A program made the position numbers and the translations under genes. From Ralstonia pickettii DTP0602 (GTDB lineage Bacteria; Pseudomonadota; Gammaproteobacteria; Burkholderiales; Burkholderiaceae): DNA of 64,000 nucleotides. The stretch is taken from assembly GCA_000471925.1 (NCBI GenBank), contig CP006668.1:62001-126000 (forward strand). The letters are read 5' to 3'. Shown here in pieces: positions 51,406-60,417 of this stretch. Each line of letters opens with the position of its first letter. The stretch's first letter is position 1. Below the pieces are notes generated by a model. It was not told the origin of the DNA and ran no database searches. It saw only the letters and a list, made by a program, of their open reading frames with translations.

Positions 51406-53499
51406 ATGAACGCCATCCAACGTCTAGTCGCGCCGCGCAGCGTCGCCGTGATCGGTGCCTCCGCCGATCCCGCCAAGACCGCCGGCCGTCCGGTCTCGTA
51501 CCTGCGCAAGCATGGCTTCAGCGGTGCCATCTATCCCGTCAACCCGAAGGTCGACTCGATCGACGGGCTGCGCTGCTATCCCGACATTGCCTCGTTGCCT
51601 GAAGTGCCGGACGTCGGCATCGTGCTGCTCGGTGCCGAGCGCGCGCATCTTGCCGTGCGCGACCTTGCCGCCCGCGGCGCGGGCGCGGCCATTGTGCTGG
51701 CCAGCGGCTACACCGAGACGGGTGCCGAAGGAGCGCGGCGCCAGGCGGAGCTGATCGAGGCGGCAGGCAGCATGCGCCTGCTGGGCCCAAACACCATCGG
51801 CCTTGTGAACCTGACCGACAACATCCCGCTGTCGGCCAGCGGCGCGCTGGAGATGGACGAGTTTCCGGCCGGCAATATCGGGGTCGTGTCGCAGAGCGGC
51901 GGCATTCTCGGTGCCTTGCTGTCGCGCGCCGCGGCGCGTGGCATCGGCTTGTCCAAGCTGATCTCTACCAGCAATGAAGTCGACCTGGACCTGGCCGACT
52001 TTATCGACTACCTGGCCGACGACGAGGCCACTCGCGTGATCGCGCTCTACGTCGAAAGCGTGCGCAACCCCGAGACCTTCCGCCGCGCGGCGCTCAAGGC
52101 CGCGCGGGCGGGCAAGCCGGTCGTCGCCTTCAAGATCGGCCGCTCGGAGAGCGGGGCGCGTGCCGCGGTTTCGCATACCGGCGCGCTCGCCGGTGCCGAC
52201 CGCATGTATGACGCCCTGTTCGAGCAGATCGGCGTGATCCGAGCGCAGTCCTTCTCAGACCTGCTCGACATGTCGGCCGCACTGGCCACCGGGCGCACGC
52301 TGCGCGGCAACCGCATCGCGATCCTGACCTCGACCGGCGGGGCTGGCACGCTCGTCTCCGACAGCCTTGGCGTGGCCGGCTTCGAAACACCCGCGCCGGA
52401 CGACGCGACCGCAGAAAAACTGCGCGCGCTCCAGAAGGGCGACCATGCGGCGCTGGACCGCAACCCGATCGACGTCACCCTCGCCGGCCTGCAACCCGAC
52501 CTGCTGCGCTCTGCGATCCGCATCCTGCTCGACAGCCCGAGCTATGACGCCGTGGCAGTGATCGTCGGTTCGTCGGGCCTGGCCATGCCCGACCTGATGG
52601 CCAATGCGATCCGTGACTGCCTGCCTGGCAGCGACAAGCCGGTGGTCGCCTATGTCAGCCCGCATGCGCCGGAGGTGGCATCGCTGCTTAATCGCCGCGG
52701 CGTCCCGGCGTTCTCTGCGCCGGAGGCGTGCACGGTAGCCTTTGACGTGATGCTGCGCGCGGCCAGGGCCGGCATTGACGATGACGCAGGCATGCCGCCG
52801 CTGCCCGTCCCCGACCTCAGCGGGTTTGGTACCGGCTCGCTCGATGAGGCCGCGGCCAAGACGCTGTTTGGCGGCTTCGGCATACCGGTTGCGCGGGAAG
52901 TCGTGGTCGGCAATGCCGAAGAGGCGACGGCCGCCGCGCAGCAGTTCGGCAGCAACGTGGTACTGAAGATCCTGTCCGCCGAGATCACGCACAAGAGCGA
53001 TGTCGGCGGCGTCGCGGTCAGCGTCGCGCCATCGGAGGTTGCAGCCAGGCTGGCGAAGATGGCATCGGACGTGCAGTCCGCCACGGGCATCGCGCCGAGC
53101 CGCTATCTCGTGCAGGAGATGGTCAGGGGTGGGGTGGAAGTGATTCTCGGCATGCACCGCGACGCGCTGGGCACGGCGATCCTGCTCGGCATGGGCGGTA
53201 TCACGGCCGAACTGTTCGAGGACACGACGCTGCGCCTGCTGCCTCCCAATGGCGGCCTGACGCGCGAGGCCGCGCTGCAGATGATCGGCGCGCTGAAGAC
53301 GGCGCCGCTGCTGACCGGCTTCCGTGGCCGCCCCAAAGCCGATGTGGATGCGCTGGCCGACACCATCGTGGCGTTTTCGCGGATGGTCGCCGCGCTCGGC
53401 GACACGCTAGTGGAGGCCGAGATCAATCCTGTCTTCGTGTTGCCTGCGGGGCAGGGGGTGGTGGCGGCCGACGGTGTGGCGATCCTCGCGGCACACTAG
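51406..53499 (+). CDS. ADP-forming acyl-CoA ligase (acetate-CoA ligase family), fused subunits
   Basis: A 697-residue fusion of alpha and beta subunits of nucleoside-diphosphate-forming acyl-CoA synthetases. The order is CoA-binding domain (IGASADPAKTAGRPVSYLRKHGFSGAIYPVNPK), succinyl-CoA-ligase-like domains with the phospho-His segment AAVSHTGALAGADRMYDALFEQIG (His near 250), and an ATP-grasp domain (VVLKILSAEITHKSDVGGVAVSV, about residue 520 on). It activates a carboxylic acid to its CoA thioester with ATP. It starts 4 bp after the crotonase gene, so the three form one operon with IclR next. Confidence 0.92.
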   Translation: MNAIQRLVAPRSVAVIGASADPAKTAGRPVSYLRKHGFSGAIYPVNPKVDSIDGLRCYPDIASLPEVPDVGIVLLGAERAHLAVRDLAARGAGAAIVLASGYTETGAEGARRQAELIEAAGSMRLLGPNTIGLVNLTDNIPLSASGALEMDEFPAGNIGVVSQSGGILGALLSRAAARGIGLSKLISTSNEVDLDLADFIDYLADDEATRVIALYVESVRNPETFRRAALKAARAGKPVVAFKIGRSESGARAAVSHTGALAGADRMYDALFEQIGVIRAQSFSDLLDMSAALATGRTLRGNRIAILTSTGGAGTLVSDSLGVAGFETPAPDDATAEKLRALQKGDHAALDRNPIDVTLAGLQPDLLRSAIRILLDSPSYDAVAVIVGSSGLAMPDLMANAIRDCLPGSDKPVVAYVSPHAPEVASLLNRRGVPAFSAPEACTVAFDVMLRAARAGIDDDAGMPPLPVPDLSGFGTGSLDEAAAKTLFGGFGIPVAREVVVGNAEEATAAAQQFGSNVVLKILSAEITHKSDVGGVAVSVAPSEVAARLAKMASDVQSATGIAPSRYLVQEMVRGGVEVILGMHRDALGTAILLGMGGITAELFEDTTLRLLPPNGGLTREAALQMIGALKTAPLLTGFRGRPKADVDALADTIVAFSRMVAALGDTLVEAEINPVFVLPAGQGVVAADGVAILAAH

Positions 53500-53611
53500 C
53501 ACGAGGCGCCGTCATGGCAGGGCCGTGACGGCCGAGGTCTGACAGGGCCATTCGCATCGCGTAGCATTCCCTGCGACAGCACAAGCATCCGCCACGCAGC
53601 GATTCCCCGTC

Positions 53612-54415
53612 ATGCCGACCAGCATTCCCAAGACCGACCGGATCAAGCCAGGACAAGGCAAGGCAACGCCCAACCGCTCGCTGGAGCGCGGCATCGCCGT
53701 GCTGCGCGCGTTCCGTGCCGGCTCCGCGATGCTTGGCAACAGCGAGATCGCCGAGCGCACCGGCCTGTCGCGTTCGACCGTCAGCCGCCTGACGCAGTCG
53801 CTGATCGAGACCGGCATGCTCGAATACATCCCCCAGTTCCGCACCTACCGGTTGGGCGTGCCGGTGCTCAGCATGGCGCACGCCATGCGCGACAGTTCGC
53901 AGGTGCTGAAGGTCGCCACGCCGCTGATGGTCGAGCTGGCGATGCGGCACAAGATCAATGTCGGGCTGGCGGTGGCCGACGGCGACGAGATGGTCTACCT
54001 TGAGTCATTCCGCTACAACCGGCGGCAGTCGCTGCGAACAGTGGTGAGCGGGCAGCGCATCCCGATGGCGCTGACGTCGCTGGGACGCGCGTACCTTGCC
54101 ACGCTTGCGCCCGAGGAACTCAGCCGGATGCTGGTCGCCTTTGCAAGCAAGAGCCAGCGAGGGGCCTGGCATGGCCTGCACAAGGAAATCGAGGCGGCAG
54201 TCCTGTCAGTGCACGACAAAGGGTATTGCGTCGCCTGCTGGCAGCCGCAGGTCGTGGCGATGGCAACGCCGATGCGCTTCGATGGCTATGGCGTCCATGT
54301 GCTGAACGTCAGCGTGTCGACGCAACAAGACGCGCAGACCGTCGAGGCTGCGCTGGCCAGGCCGCTGATGGAGTTGGCCGAGGCGATCCGGGAGGGGGTG
54401 CGGAGTCTGGAGTGA
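53612..54415 (+). CDS. IclR family transcriptional regulator
   Basis: A 267-residue regulator. The IclR winged helix is NRSLERGIAVLRAFRAGSAMLGNSEIAERTGLSRSTVSRLTQSLIETGMLEY (residues ~21-72), and the C-terminal effector domain shows YLESFRYNRRQSLRTVVSGQRIPMALTSLGRAYLA and the pocket block HDKGYCVACWQPQVVAMATPM. It is the last gene of the Bug/crotonase/ligase set, 112 bp after the ligase, and likely controls it. Confidence 0.9.
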   Translation: MPTSIPKTDRIKPGQGKATPNRSLERGIAVLRAFRAGSAMLGNSEIAERTGLSRSTVSRLTQSLIETGMLEYIPQFRTYRLGVPVLSMAHAMRDSSQVLKVATPLMVELAMRHKINVGLAVADGDEMVYLESFRYNRRQSLRTVVSGQRIPMALTSLGRAYLATLAPEELSRMLVAFASKSQRGAWHGLHKEIEAAVLSVHDKGYCVACWQPQVVAMATPMRFDGYGVHVLNVSVSTQQDAQTVEAALARPLMELAEAIREGVRSLE

Positions 54416-54451
54416 GGGGCTTCGATACCTTGTGGCCGCCGGTGTGATCGA

Positions 54452-55843
54452 CTACAGCATCGCGGAATGCAAGTGATGCGGATTGTCGAGCGTCTCCGCG
54501 ATGATCCGCAGCGACTCCTCGATCTCATCACGCTCGCCCGGGCCGCCCAGGCAGACACGGATCGCATCGGGCGGGTTGCCGTCGGTCGAGAAGGCGGCGG
54601 CCGACACCGCACCGATGCCGCGCGAGCGCAGGTGCAGCGCCAGTTCCGACGGGCTCCATGCTGAAGCCGCCGGGATCGGCAGCCACAGGTGAAAGCCTTC
54701 CGGGTCCGCCTCATAGGCCAGGCCCTCAAGCACATGGCGCCCAATCAGCTGCCGCGCCGCGCTTTCGGCCCGGATGGCCTTGAGCATGTCGTCTACGGTT
54801 CCGTCCTTGATCCAGGATGTCGCGAGCAGTGTGTTGATGGGGCTCGCCATCACAGTCGTTGCCCGCAGGGTGCCAGCCAGGCGCTGTGCCTGCCGGGCAG
54901 TGGGGGCGTTCAGGAATGCGATCCGCAGTCCGGCGCCGAGGCACTTGGACAAGCCGGTGACGTAATACGTGACTTCCGGGGCGAGCGCGGCAAACGTCTG
55001 CGGTGCCCGCAGCGGCAGCATGCCGTAGGCATCGTCCTCGATGATCGGCACACTGTAGCGCAGCGCGACTTCGGCGAGCTGCTCGCGGCGTGCCTGCGGC
55101 ATGGTGCGCGTGCTCGGGTTCTGGATGGTCGGGTTGCAATAGAGCGCCGCTGGCTTCCGTGCCTTGCACATGGCTTCGAAGGCGTGGGCGAACGGGCCAT
55201 CCTCGTCGCCCGGCAGCGCCTGTAGCTGGATATTGAGCTGCGCGGCGATGGCCTTGATGCCGGGGTAGGCCAGCGCGTCGGCACAGATGGTCTGGGCCGG
55301 GCGTGCGAGCTGCGACAGCAGTGCGACCAGCGCGCTGTGGATGCCGGGCGTGACGAGCACGGTGTCCGCGCTGCATGCCGGCACCCAGCGGCGCAGCCAT
55401 TTCGCGGCAACGGAGCGATCGGCCGGGGTTCCGCCGAAGTCCTGGTAGCGCAGCAGCGTGTAGGGATCGGCAGCCTCCAGCAGCTGCGCCATGGCGGCAC
55501 GAAGCCGCGCCGTCATCGCGGGCGGCTCCGGCGGCATGTTCATGGTCATCTCGGCACCCGTGCCGCCGCGCAGCTGCATCGCGGGCGCACGTCCGCGCAC
55601 GTAAGTCCCGCTTCCTGCCTTGGTGTCGATCAATCCCCGCTTCCTCGCCTCACTGTAGCCGCGCGCCACGGTGGTGTAATTCAGTTGCAGCGCTTCAGCC
55701 AGGTCGCGCAGCGGTGGCAGCCGGTCGCGCACGCGTAGCTGGCCGTCGGCCAGTGCCTCCTCGATCAGGTCCGGAATCAGCAGATAGGCAGGCTTGGCAC
55801 TGCCGGCGATACGTTTTACCCAATGACTGGTCAGGTTGGACAC
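54452..55843 (-). CDS. MocR-type regulator (GntR HTH fused to aminotransferase)
   Basis: A 463-residue regulator with a GntR winged helix (residues ~10-85, LIPDLIEEALADGQLRVRDRLPPLRDLAEALQLNYTTVARGYSEARKRGLIDTKAGSGTYV) fused to a fold-type I aminotransferase-like domain. The PLP lysine is in TGLSKCLGAGLRIAF (about residue 298), with the Asp and Tyr of the PLP pocket in PIIEDDAYGMLPL. The chosen GTG start at 55843 has GGGAG upstream; an ATG 42 codons earlier is unconvincing. Its divergent position and the inverted repeats in the 413-bp gap suggest control of the Nit1C operon by an amino compound or PLP. Confidence 0.9.
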   Translation of the reverse strand: MSNLTSHWVKRIAGSAKPAYLLIPDLIEEALADGQLRVRDRLPPLRDLAEALQLNYTTVARGYSEARKRGLIDTKAGSGTYVRGRAPAMQLRGGTGAEMTMNMPPEPPAMTARLRAAMAQLLEAADPYTLLRYQDFGGTPADRSVAAKWLRRWVPACSADTVLVTPGIHSALVALLSQLARPAQTICADALAYPGIKAIAAQLNIQLQALPGDEDGPFAHAFEAMCKARKPAALYCNPTIQNPSTRTMPQARREQLAEVALRYSVPIIEDDAYGMLPLRAPQTFAALAPEVTYYVTGLSKCLGAGLRIAFLNAPTARQAQRLAGTLRATTVMASPINTLLATSWIKDGTVDDMLKAIRAESAARQLIGRHVLEGLAYEADPEGFHLWLPIPAASAWSPSELALHLRSRGIGAVSAAAFSTDGNPPDAIRVCLGGPGERDEIEESLRIIAETLDNPHHLHSAML

Positions 55844-55947
55844 CGTGGTCTCCCGCTGCGCGATGCGATGGAATTCAGTGCCTGAGGGTAGCACCCGAAT
55901 GATCGCTAACCAAGCCGCGCAAGCGATTGCATCCGAAGTTCTCAATG

Positions 55948-55976
55948 ATGGTGCGATATCAGTGCTCATGCACCAT
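55948..55976. promoter_or_regulatory. Interrupted palindrome ATGGTGC/GCACCAT
   Basis: Perfect 7-bp arms are separated by 15 bases, upstream of the MocR gene; the right arm overlaps TGCACC-ATGCG-CGCGCA (55969-55985), a partial NtrC-type site about 200 bp from the predicted start. Confidence 0.4.
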
Positions 55977-56153
55977 GCGCGCGCACTCGCCCGCCTGCTT
56001 CCTGCCCAACAAAGTGCATTGTGACGAGGCCGGCATGGCGACCGCTGGGCGCCTCAGGTGGCACGCAAGGGGAAAGCCGTTGCGATCATTGGGACGATCA
56101 TTCTATCGCCGTCGACTTGATTGGCGATTGATCGCATGACTCCACGCATTGAG

Positions 56154-56169
56154 TGGCATATCGGTTGCT
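56154..56169 (+). promoter_or_regulatory. Sigma-54 (-24/-12) promoter of the Nit1C operon
   Basis: TGGCAT-ATCGG-TTGCT matches TGGCAC-N5-TTGCW at all but one conserved base and has exact spacing (12 bases between GG and GC). Transcription should start near 56180, 77 bp before the first gene. Confidence 0.7.
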
Positions 56170-56197
56170 GATATCGGCACGTCGGCCTGACGCCGAA

Positions 56198-56226
56198 CGG
56201 TCGATCGGCATGGGATCGATCGACCG
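56198..56226. repeat. Perfect 10-bp inverted repeat in the Nit1C leader
   Basis: CGGTCGATCG and CGATCGACCG flank GCATGGGAT. It lies between the predicted transcription start and the first start codon and can act as an operator or as an RNA hairpin. Confidence 0.75.
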
Positions 56227-56256
56227 CACTGCCCCATCAACGCAACGGAGAGAAGC

Positions 56257-56739
56257 ATGCCTGCTGTCAGCAAACCGGCCCACAAGAAGGGCGATTTCCT
56301 GGTGGACTATGAAGAGAAGGTATTCGAGGACGTAAAGGCCGAAGCCGGCGAGAAGGCGCTGGTGACCTTCCACACCGTCGCCTTCGAAGGCTCGATCGGC
56401 TTCGTCAACATGCTGCAGGCTACGCGCCTGCTGCGCAAAGGATTCGAGACCTCGATCCTGCTGTACGGCCCCGGCGTCAACCTTGGCGTTCAGCGCGGCT
56501 TTCCGACGCTTGGCGATGAGGCGTTTCCCGGCCACATGAACTTCAACAAGCAGCTCACCAAGTTCATGGAAGAGGGCGGCAAGGTCTACGCCTGCCGTTT
56601 CGCCCTGCAGGCCCTGTACGGCCACGGCGAAGCCTCGCTGATCGAAGGCATCCGCCCGATCAATCCGCTCGATGTGCTCGACCTCAAGCTGCTGCATCGC
56701 AAGGAGAACGCGCTGATTATCGACACCTGGACCGTCTGA
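56257..56739 (+). CDS. MSMEG_0572/Sll0783 family nitrogen starvation protein
   Basis: A 160-residue cytoplasmic protein, first gene of the Nit1C operon. The sequence [93 protein letters not shown] is the recognised family core and looks like a DsrE-type alpha/beta fold. A single Cys in VYACRFA sits where DsrE-like proteins have an active Cys. GGAGAG precedes the ATG. Its biochemical role is not established; Sll0783 of Synechocystis is induced by nitrogen starvation and affects polyhydroxybutyrate formation. Confidence 0.9.
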   Translation: MPAVSKPAHKKGDFLVDYEEKVFEDVKAEAGEKALVTFHTVAFEGSIGFVNMLQATRLLRKGFETSILLYGPGVNLGVQRGFPTLGDEAFPGHMNFNKQLTKFMEEGGKVYACRFALQALYGHGEASLIEGIRPINPLDVLDLKLLHRKENALIIDTWTV

Positions 56740-56759
56740 GCAAAAGGGCAGGTACCACC

Positions 56760-57776
56760 ATGTCACAGAATCGCATTGTGCGCGCGGCCGCGGTCCAGAT
56801 CGCGCCCGACCTCGAGAACGGCGAAGGCACGCTGGCCAAGGTCTGCGAGGCGATCGACGAGGCCGCCGGGAAAGGCGTGCAACTGATCGTCTTCCCGGAG
56901 ACCTTCGTGCCGTACTACCCATACTTCTCCTTCGTACGGCCGCCGGTGCACTCCGGCAGCGACCACATGCGGCTGTACGAGCAGGCCGTGGTGGTGCCCG
57001 GCCCGGTCACCGATGCCGTCGCCGGGCGCGCACGCCGGCACGGCATGGTCGTGGTGCTCGGCGTGAACGAGCGCGACCACGGCAGCCTGTACAACACGCA
57101 GCTTATCTTCGACACCGAGGGCAACCTCGCGGTCAAGCGCCGCAAGATCACGCCCACTTTCCACGAACGCATGATCTGGGGGCAGGGCGATGCGGCCGGC
57201 CTGAAGGTCGCGGACACCGCGATCGGCCGCGTCGGCGCGCTGGCGTGCTGGGAGCACTACAACCCGCTGGCCCGCTACGCGCTGATGACCCAGCACGAGG
57301 AAATCCACTGCAGCCAGTTCCCGGGCTCGCTGGTCGGGCCGATCTTTGCCGAGCAGATCGAAGTCACTATCCGGCACCACGCGCTGGAATCCGGCTGCTT
57401 CGTCGTTAACGCCACCGGCTGGCTGACCGAAGATCAGATTGCCTCCGTAACCACCGATCCCGTTCTGCAGAAGGCGCTGCGTGGCGGCTGCAACACCGCA
57501 ATCATCTCGCCGGAGGGCCAGCACCTGGCACCACCGTTGCGCGAGGGCGAGGGCATGGTGATCGCCGACCTCGACATGTCGCTGATCACCAAGCGCAAGC
57601 GAATGATGGATTCGGTCGGCCACTACGCGCGCCCGGAACTGCTAAGCCTGGCCATCAACGAGCGGCCGGCGGTGACGGCGGTGCCGATGGCAGGCGCTTT
57701 CTCCAACTTCCATGGGAGCATCCGCGATGACATCCAGCGCGACCGTGCCGGCTTCGAGCCGGCAATTGATGACTGA
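56760..57776 (+). CDS. Nit6803-type nitrilase (Nit1C cluster)
   Basis: A 338-residue C-N hydrolase of the Nit1C branch, which turns a nitrile into an acid and ammonia. The catalytic triad is complete: Glu47 in [11 protein letters not shown], Lys129 in [13 protein letters not shown] and Cys163 in [11 protein letters not shown], with a further Glu136 in HERM. Members of this branch have been tied to growth on cyanide (cyanotrophy) as nitrogen source, but the natural substrate in most hosts is unknown. It starts 21 bp after the first gene and its 3' end overlaps the radical SAM gene. Confidence 0.93.
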   Translation: MSQNRIVRAAAVQIAPDLENGEGTLAKVCEAIDEAAGKGVQLIVFPETFVPYYPYFSFVRPPVHSGSDHMRLYEQAVVVPGPVTDAVAGRARRHGMVVVLGVNERDHGSLYNTQLIFDTEGNLAVKRRKITPTFHERMIWGQGDAAGLKVADTAIGRVGALACWEHYNPLARYALMTQHEEIHCSQFPGSLVGPIFAEQIEVTIRHHALESGCFVVNATGWLTEDQIASVTTDPVLQKALRGGCNTAIISPEGQHLAPPLREGEGMVIADLDMSLITKRKRMMDSVGHYARPELLSLAINERPAVTAVPMAGAFSNFHGSIRDDIQRDRAGFEPAIDD

Positions 57777-58872
57777 GTTGCAGTCCGTCGGGCTGCGCCT
57801 GGAAGACCCGAATGCCGGTGCGGCCAGCCGGCGCGGCGGGGCGGGTCCGTCCGACCACAAGGCGGTCACCATCGACGGCGTGACCATCATGGTGCCGGTG
57901 CATACCAGCACCGCGTGGCACTCGCCGTTCGTGGCGCAGGCGCCCGACGAAACGGGGCGCAGCGCGCTGATGCGCGGAACCATCCCGATTGCCAGCATCA
58001 GCTTTCCGAAGGCGCCGCGTTTCTATGCGCTGCAGACGCTGGAGGGCATCCCATACTCGCATATCGCCACGCTGCATGGCGCCGATGTGCTGGCCACGAC
58101 CGTCCTGCAGACTTGCATCCGCTACGAGAGCCGCAAGAAGACCTGCAAGTTCTGCTCGATCGGCCAGTCGCTGGTGGCGGGCCGCACGATCGCGCGCAAG
58201 ACGCCGGAGCAACTGGCCGAAGTGGCGCGCGCCGCGGTGCTGCTTGATGGCGTCAGGCACATGGTGCTGACCACCGGCACGCCGCCCACGCCGGACCGGG
58301 GCGCGGCTGTTCTTTGCGAGAGCGCCTTCGCCATCAAGGCCGCGGTCGACCTGCCGATCCAGGCGCAATGCGAGCCGCCCGACGACGACCGCTGGTTCGA
58401 ACGCATGAAGGCCGCCGGCGTCGACACGCTCGGCATGCACCTCGAGGTCGTCACGCCGGCGGTGCGCGAGCGCATCATGCCAGGCAAGGCGTCGGTGCCG
58501 TTGAGCCGCTACATGGAAGCCTTCAAGGCCGCCGTTGCCGTGTTCGGCAGGGGTCAGGTCAGCACGTACATCCTCGCGGGACTCGGCGACACGGCAGAAG
58601 CCGTCCTGTCGATCTCGCGCGAGTTGATCGAACTCGGGGTGTATCCGTTCGTGGTGCCTTTCGTGCCGATCTCCGGCACGCCGCTGGAGGACCACCCGGC
58701 TCCCTCGCCGGCCTTCATGCAGTCGATCCTGCAGCCGCTCGGCGCCATGTTGAGCGCCGCCGGCATGCGCTCGTCCGATATCAAGGCAGGTTGCGGCAAG
58801 TGCGGCGCGTGCTCGTCGCTGGCCACCTACGAGCGCGAGGCGGCACTGGCGGCCGAGGGAGCGACATCATGA
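57727..58872 (+). CDS. MSMEG_0568 family radical SAM protein
   Basis: A 381-residue radical SAM enzyme with a noncanonical Cys cluster: [15 protein letters not shown], i.e. C-x9-C-x2-C instead of CxxxCxxC, close to its family pattern. A second group near the C-terminus, [13 protein letters not shown], has three Cys spaced CxxCxxC and may hold an auxiliary cluster. The start at 57727 is preferred because GGGAG lies 8 bases upstream; it overlaps the nitrilase by 50 bp (57769 is an alternative). The reaction is unknown. The GNAT gene starts within its stop codon. Confidence 0.88.
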   Translation: MTSSATVPASSRQLMTELQSVGLRLEDPNAGAASRRGGAGPSDHKAVTIDGVTIMVPVHTSTAWHSPFVAQAPDETGRSALMRGTIPIASISFPKAPRFYALQTLEGIPYSHIATLHGADVLATTVLQTCIRYESRKKTCKFCSIGQSLVAGRTIARKTPEQLAEVARAAVLLDGVRHMVLTTGTPPTPDRGAAVLCESAFAIKAAVDLPIQAQCEPPDDDRWFERMKAAGVDTLGMHLEVVTPAVRERIMPGKASVPLSRYMEAFKAAVAVFGRGQVSTYILAGLGDTAEAVLSISRELIELGVYPFVVPFVPISGTPLEDHPAPSPAFMQSILQPLGAMLSAAGMRSSDIKAGCGKCGACSSLATYEREAALAAEGATS

Positions 58873-59423
58873 AAAGCGATCTCTGCGTCGAGGTGCCGGA
58901 CATCCCGATGTTCCGCATCCGCTGGGCGGAGCACGCCTGGGAGGCGGAGCAGGCCCACCGCCTGCGCCAAGCCGTGTTCTGCGTGGAGCAGGGCATCTTC
59001 GATGGCGACGACCGGGACGCGGTGGACGATGTGGCGCAACTGCTGGTGGCGGTGCGCTTCGAGCCGGAGTTGCCGGGCCGTCCCGGCACCGTGGTCGGCA
59101 CCGTGCGCATCCACGAAAGCGAGCCGGGCGTGTGGTTCGGCTCGCGCCTGGCGGTGGATGCGGCATACCGAAGCCAGGGCAAGATAGGCGCGACGCTGAT
59201 CCGCCTGGCGGTGAGCAGCGCCCACGCGATCGGCTGCCGGCGCTTCCTTGCGCACGTGCAGAGCCAGAACGTGCCCTTGTTCAGGCGCTTGCATTGGAAC
59301 GTCCTGGCCGAGGAGACGCTGCTCGGGCGGCCTCACCACCTGATGCAGGCAGACCTGAACCATTACCCGCCTTGCTATACCCCGCACGCGGGCCTGATTG
59401 CCGAAGCCAGGGCCGTGCGATGA
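58869..59423 (+). CDS. MSMEG_0567/Sll0786 family GNAT acetyltransferase
   Basis: A 184-residue GNAT protein, fourth gene of the Nit1C operon. FRIRWAEHAWEAEQAHRLRQAVFCVEQGIFDGDDRD is the family opening; the acetyl-CoA site is in FGSRLAVDAAYRSQGKIGATLIRLAV, and the C-terminus FRRLHWNVLAEETLLGRPHHLMQADLNHYPP is typical. Both ends overlap neighbours by ATGA, so it is translated together with the radical SAM and AIR-synthase-like genes. The acyl acceptor may be the nitrile-derived product. Confidence 0.9.
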   Translation: MKSDLCVEVPDIPMFRIRWAEHAWEAEQAHRLRQAVFCVEQGIFDGDDRDAVDDVAQLLVAVRFEPELPGRPGTVVGTVRIHESEPGVWFGSRLAVDAAYRSQGKIGATLIRLAVSSAHAIGCRRFLAHVQSQNVPLFRRLHWNVLAEETLLGRPHHLMQADLNHYPPCYTPHAGLIAEARAVR

Positions 59424-60409
59424 GCCTCGACGATCTCGTACACACCCTGCGCGGCAGCCGCGGCTTTGCGCATAAGACCGATATCCCGGCCATGTTGTCG
59501 CCGCTTGGCGCCGCCGGGCGCAACGCGGCCATGGCCGTCGATGTCGGCGACGACTGCGCGGCATTGCGGGATGGCGACGGCTACTTGCTGTTCGCCATCG
59601 AAGGACTGGTCAGCGATTTTATCCGCACGATGCCGTGGTTCGCCGGCTACAGCGCGGTCATGGTGAACGTCAGCGATATCTATGCGATGGGCGGCAGGCC
59701 GACGGCCGTGGTCGATGCGCTATGGAGCCATGGCGCCGCCGACGCCGCCGAGGTGCTCAAGGGCATGGCTGCGGCGTCTGCCGCCTATGGCGTGCCGGTC
59801 GTCGGCGGCCACAGCAATGCGCGCAGCGAGCAAGGCCAGCTTGCCGTGGCCATCCTCGGCCGTGCGCGCAAGCTGCTGTCGAGTTTCGCCGCGCGTCCCG
59901 GCCAGCGCCTGTTGATGGCGGTGGACCTGCGCGGCGCATTCGCGGAGCCATATCCGTTCTGGAACGCCTCCACGGGCGCACCAGGCGAACGGCTGCGCGC
60001 GGATCTCGAACTCTTGCCTGTGCTGGCCGAAGACGGCCTTTGCGCCGCAGCCAAGGACATCAGCATGGCGGGTGCGCTCGGCACCGCGCTGATGCTGCTC
60101 GAATGCTCCGGGGTGGGCGCCAGCATCGCGCTGGAGCGCATTCCCCGGCCCGATGGCGTGCCGCTGGAGCGATGGCTGACGGCGTTCCCCAGCTATGGCT
60201 TCCTGCTGGCTGTCGATGACGACGATGCGCAGGCGGTCGAACGCCGCTTCCTCGATCGCGGCATCGCCTGCGCCCAGATCGGCGCCATCGATGATTCCCG
60301 TGTCGCCACGCTCACGCACGCCGGCGAACTGGCCACGCTGTGGGACTTCCGCGAGGCGGGGTTCATCCTGGCGACGCGCCTGGCCACGCCGATCGATTCT
60401 TCAACCTGA
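59420..60409 (+). CDS. Sll0787 family AIR synthase-like protein
   Basis: A 329-residue protein of the PurM/AIR-synthase superfamily, related to HypE and SelD, which use ATP to activate an oxygen or sulfur atom. Seen features are the N-terminal metal/ATP element AVDVGDDCAALRDGDGYLLFAIEGLVSDFIRTMPWFAGYSAVMVNVSDIYAMGGRPTAVVDALW and GVPVVGGHSNARSEQGQLAVAILG, plus the C-terminal KDISMAGALGTALMLLECSGVGASI. It starts in the GNAT stop codon. Its ATP-dependent activation could form or dehydrate an amide, a plausible partner for a nitrilase. Confidence 0.9.
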   Translation: MSLDDLVHTLRGSRGFAHKTDIPAMLSPLGAAGRNAAMAVDVGDDCAALRDGDGYLLFAIEGLVSDFIRTMPWFAGYSAVMVNVSDIYAMGGRPTAVVDALWSHGAADAAEVLKGMAAASAAYGVPVVGGHSNARSEQGQLAVAILGRARKLLSSFAARPGQRLLMAVDLRGAFAEPYPFWNASTGAPGERLRADLELLPVLAEDGLCAAAKDISMAGALGTALMLLECSGVGASIALERIPRPDGVPLERWLTAFPSYGFLLAVDDDDAQAVERRFLDRGIACAQIGAIDDSRVATLTHAGELATLWDFREAGFILATRLATPIDSST

Positions 60410-60417
60410 GAACTGCC

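Larger units (their letters stand above)
55844..56256. promoter_or_regulatory. Divergent control region of MocR and the Nit1C operon
   Basis: A 413-base gap without a protein gene. It holds the inverted repeat at 55948-55976, an NtrC-like sequence at 55969-55985, direct repeats of GATCATT at about 56085-56103, the sigma-54 promoter at 56154-56169 and a perfect inverted repeat in the leader at 56198-56226. Confidence 0.6.

Noticed and set aside
56056..56083. TGGCAC...TTGC elements upstream of the Nit1C operon
   Set aside because: The two half elements are 15 bases apart instead of five; the better promoter is at 56154-56169.
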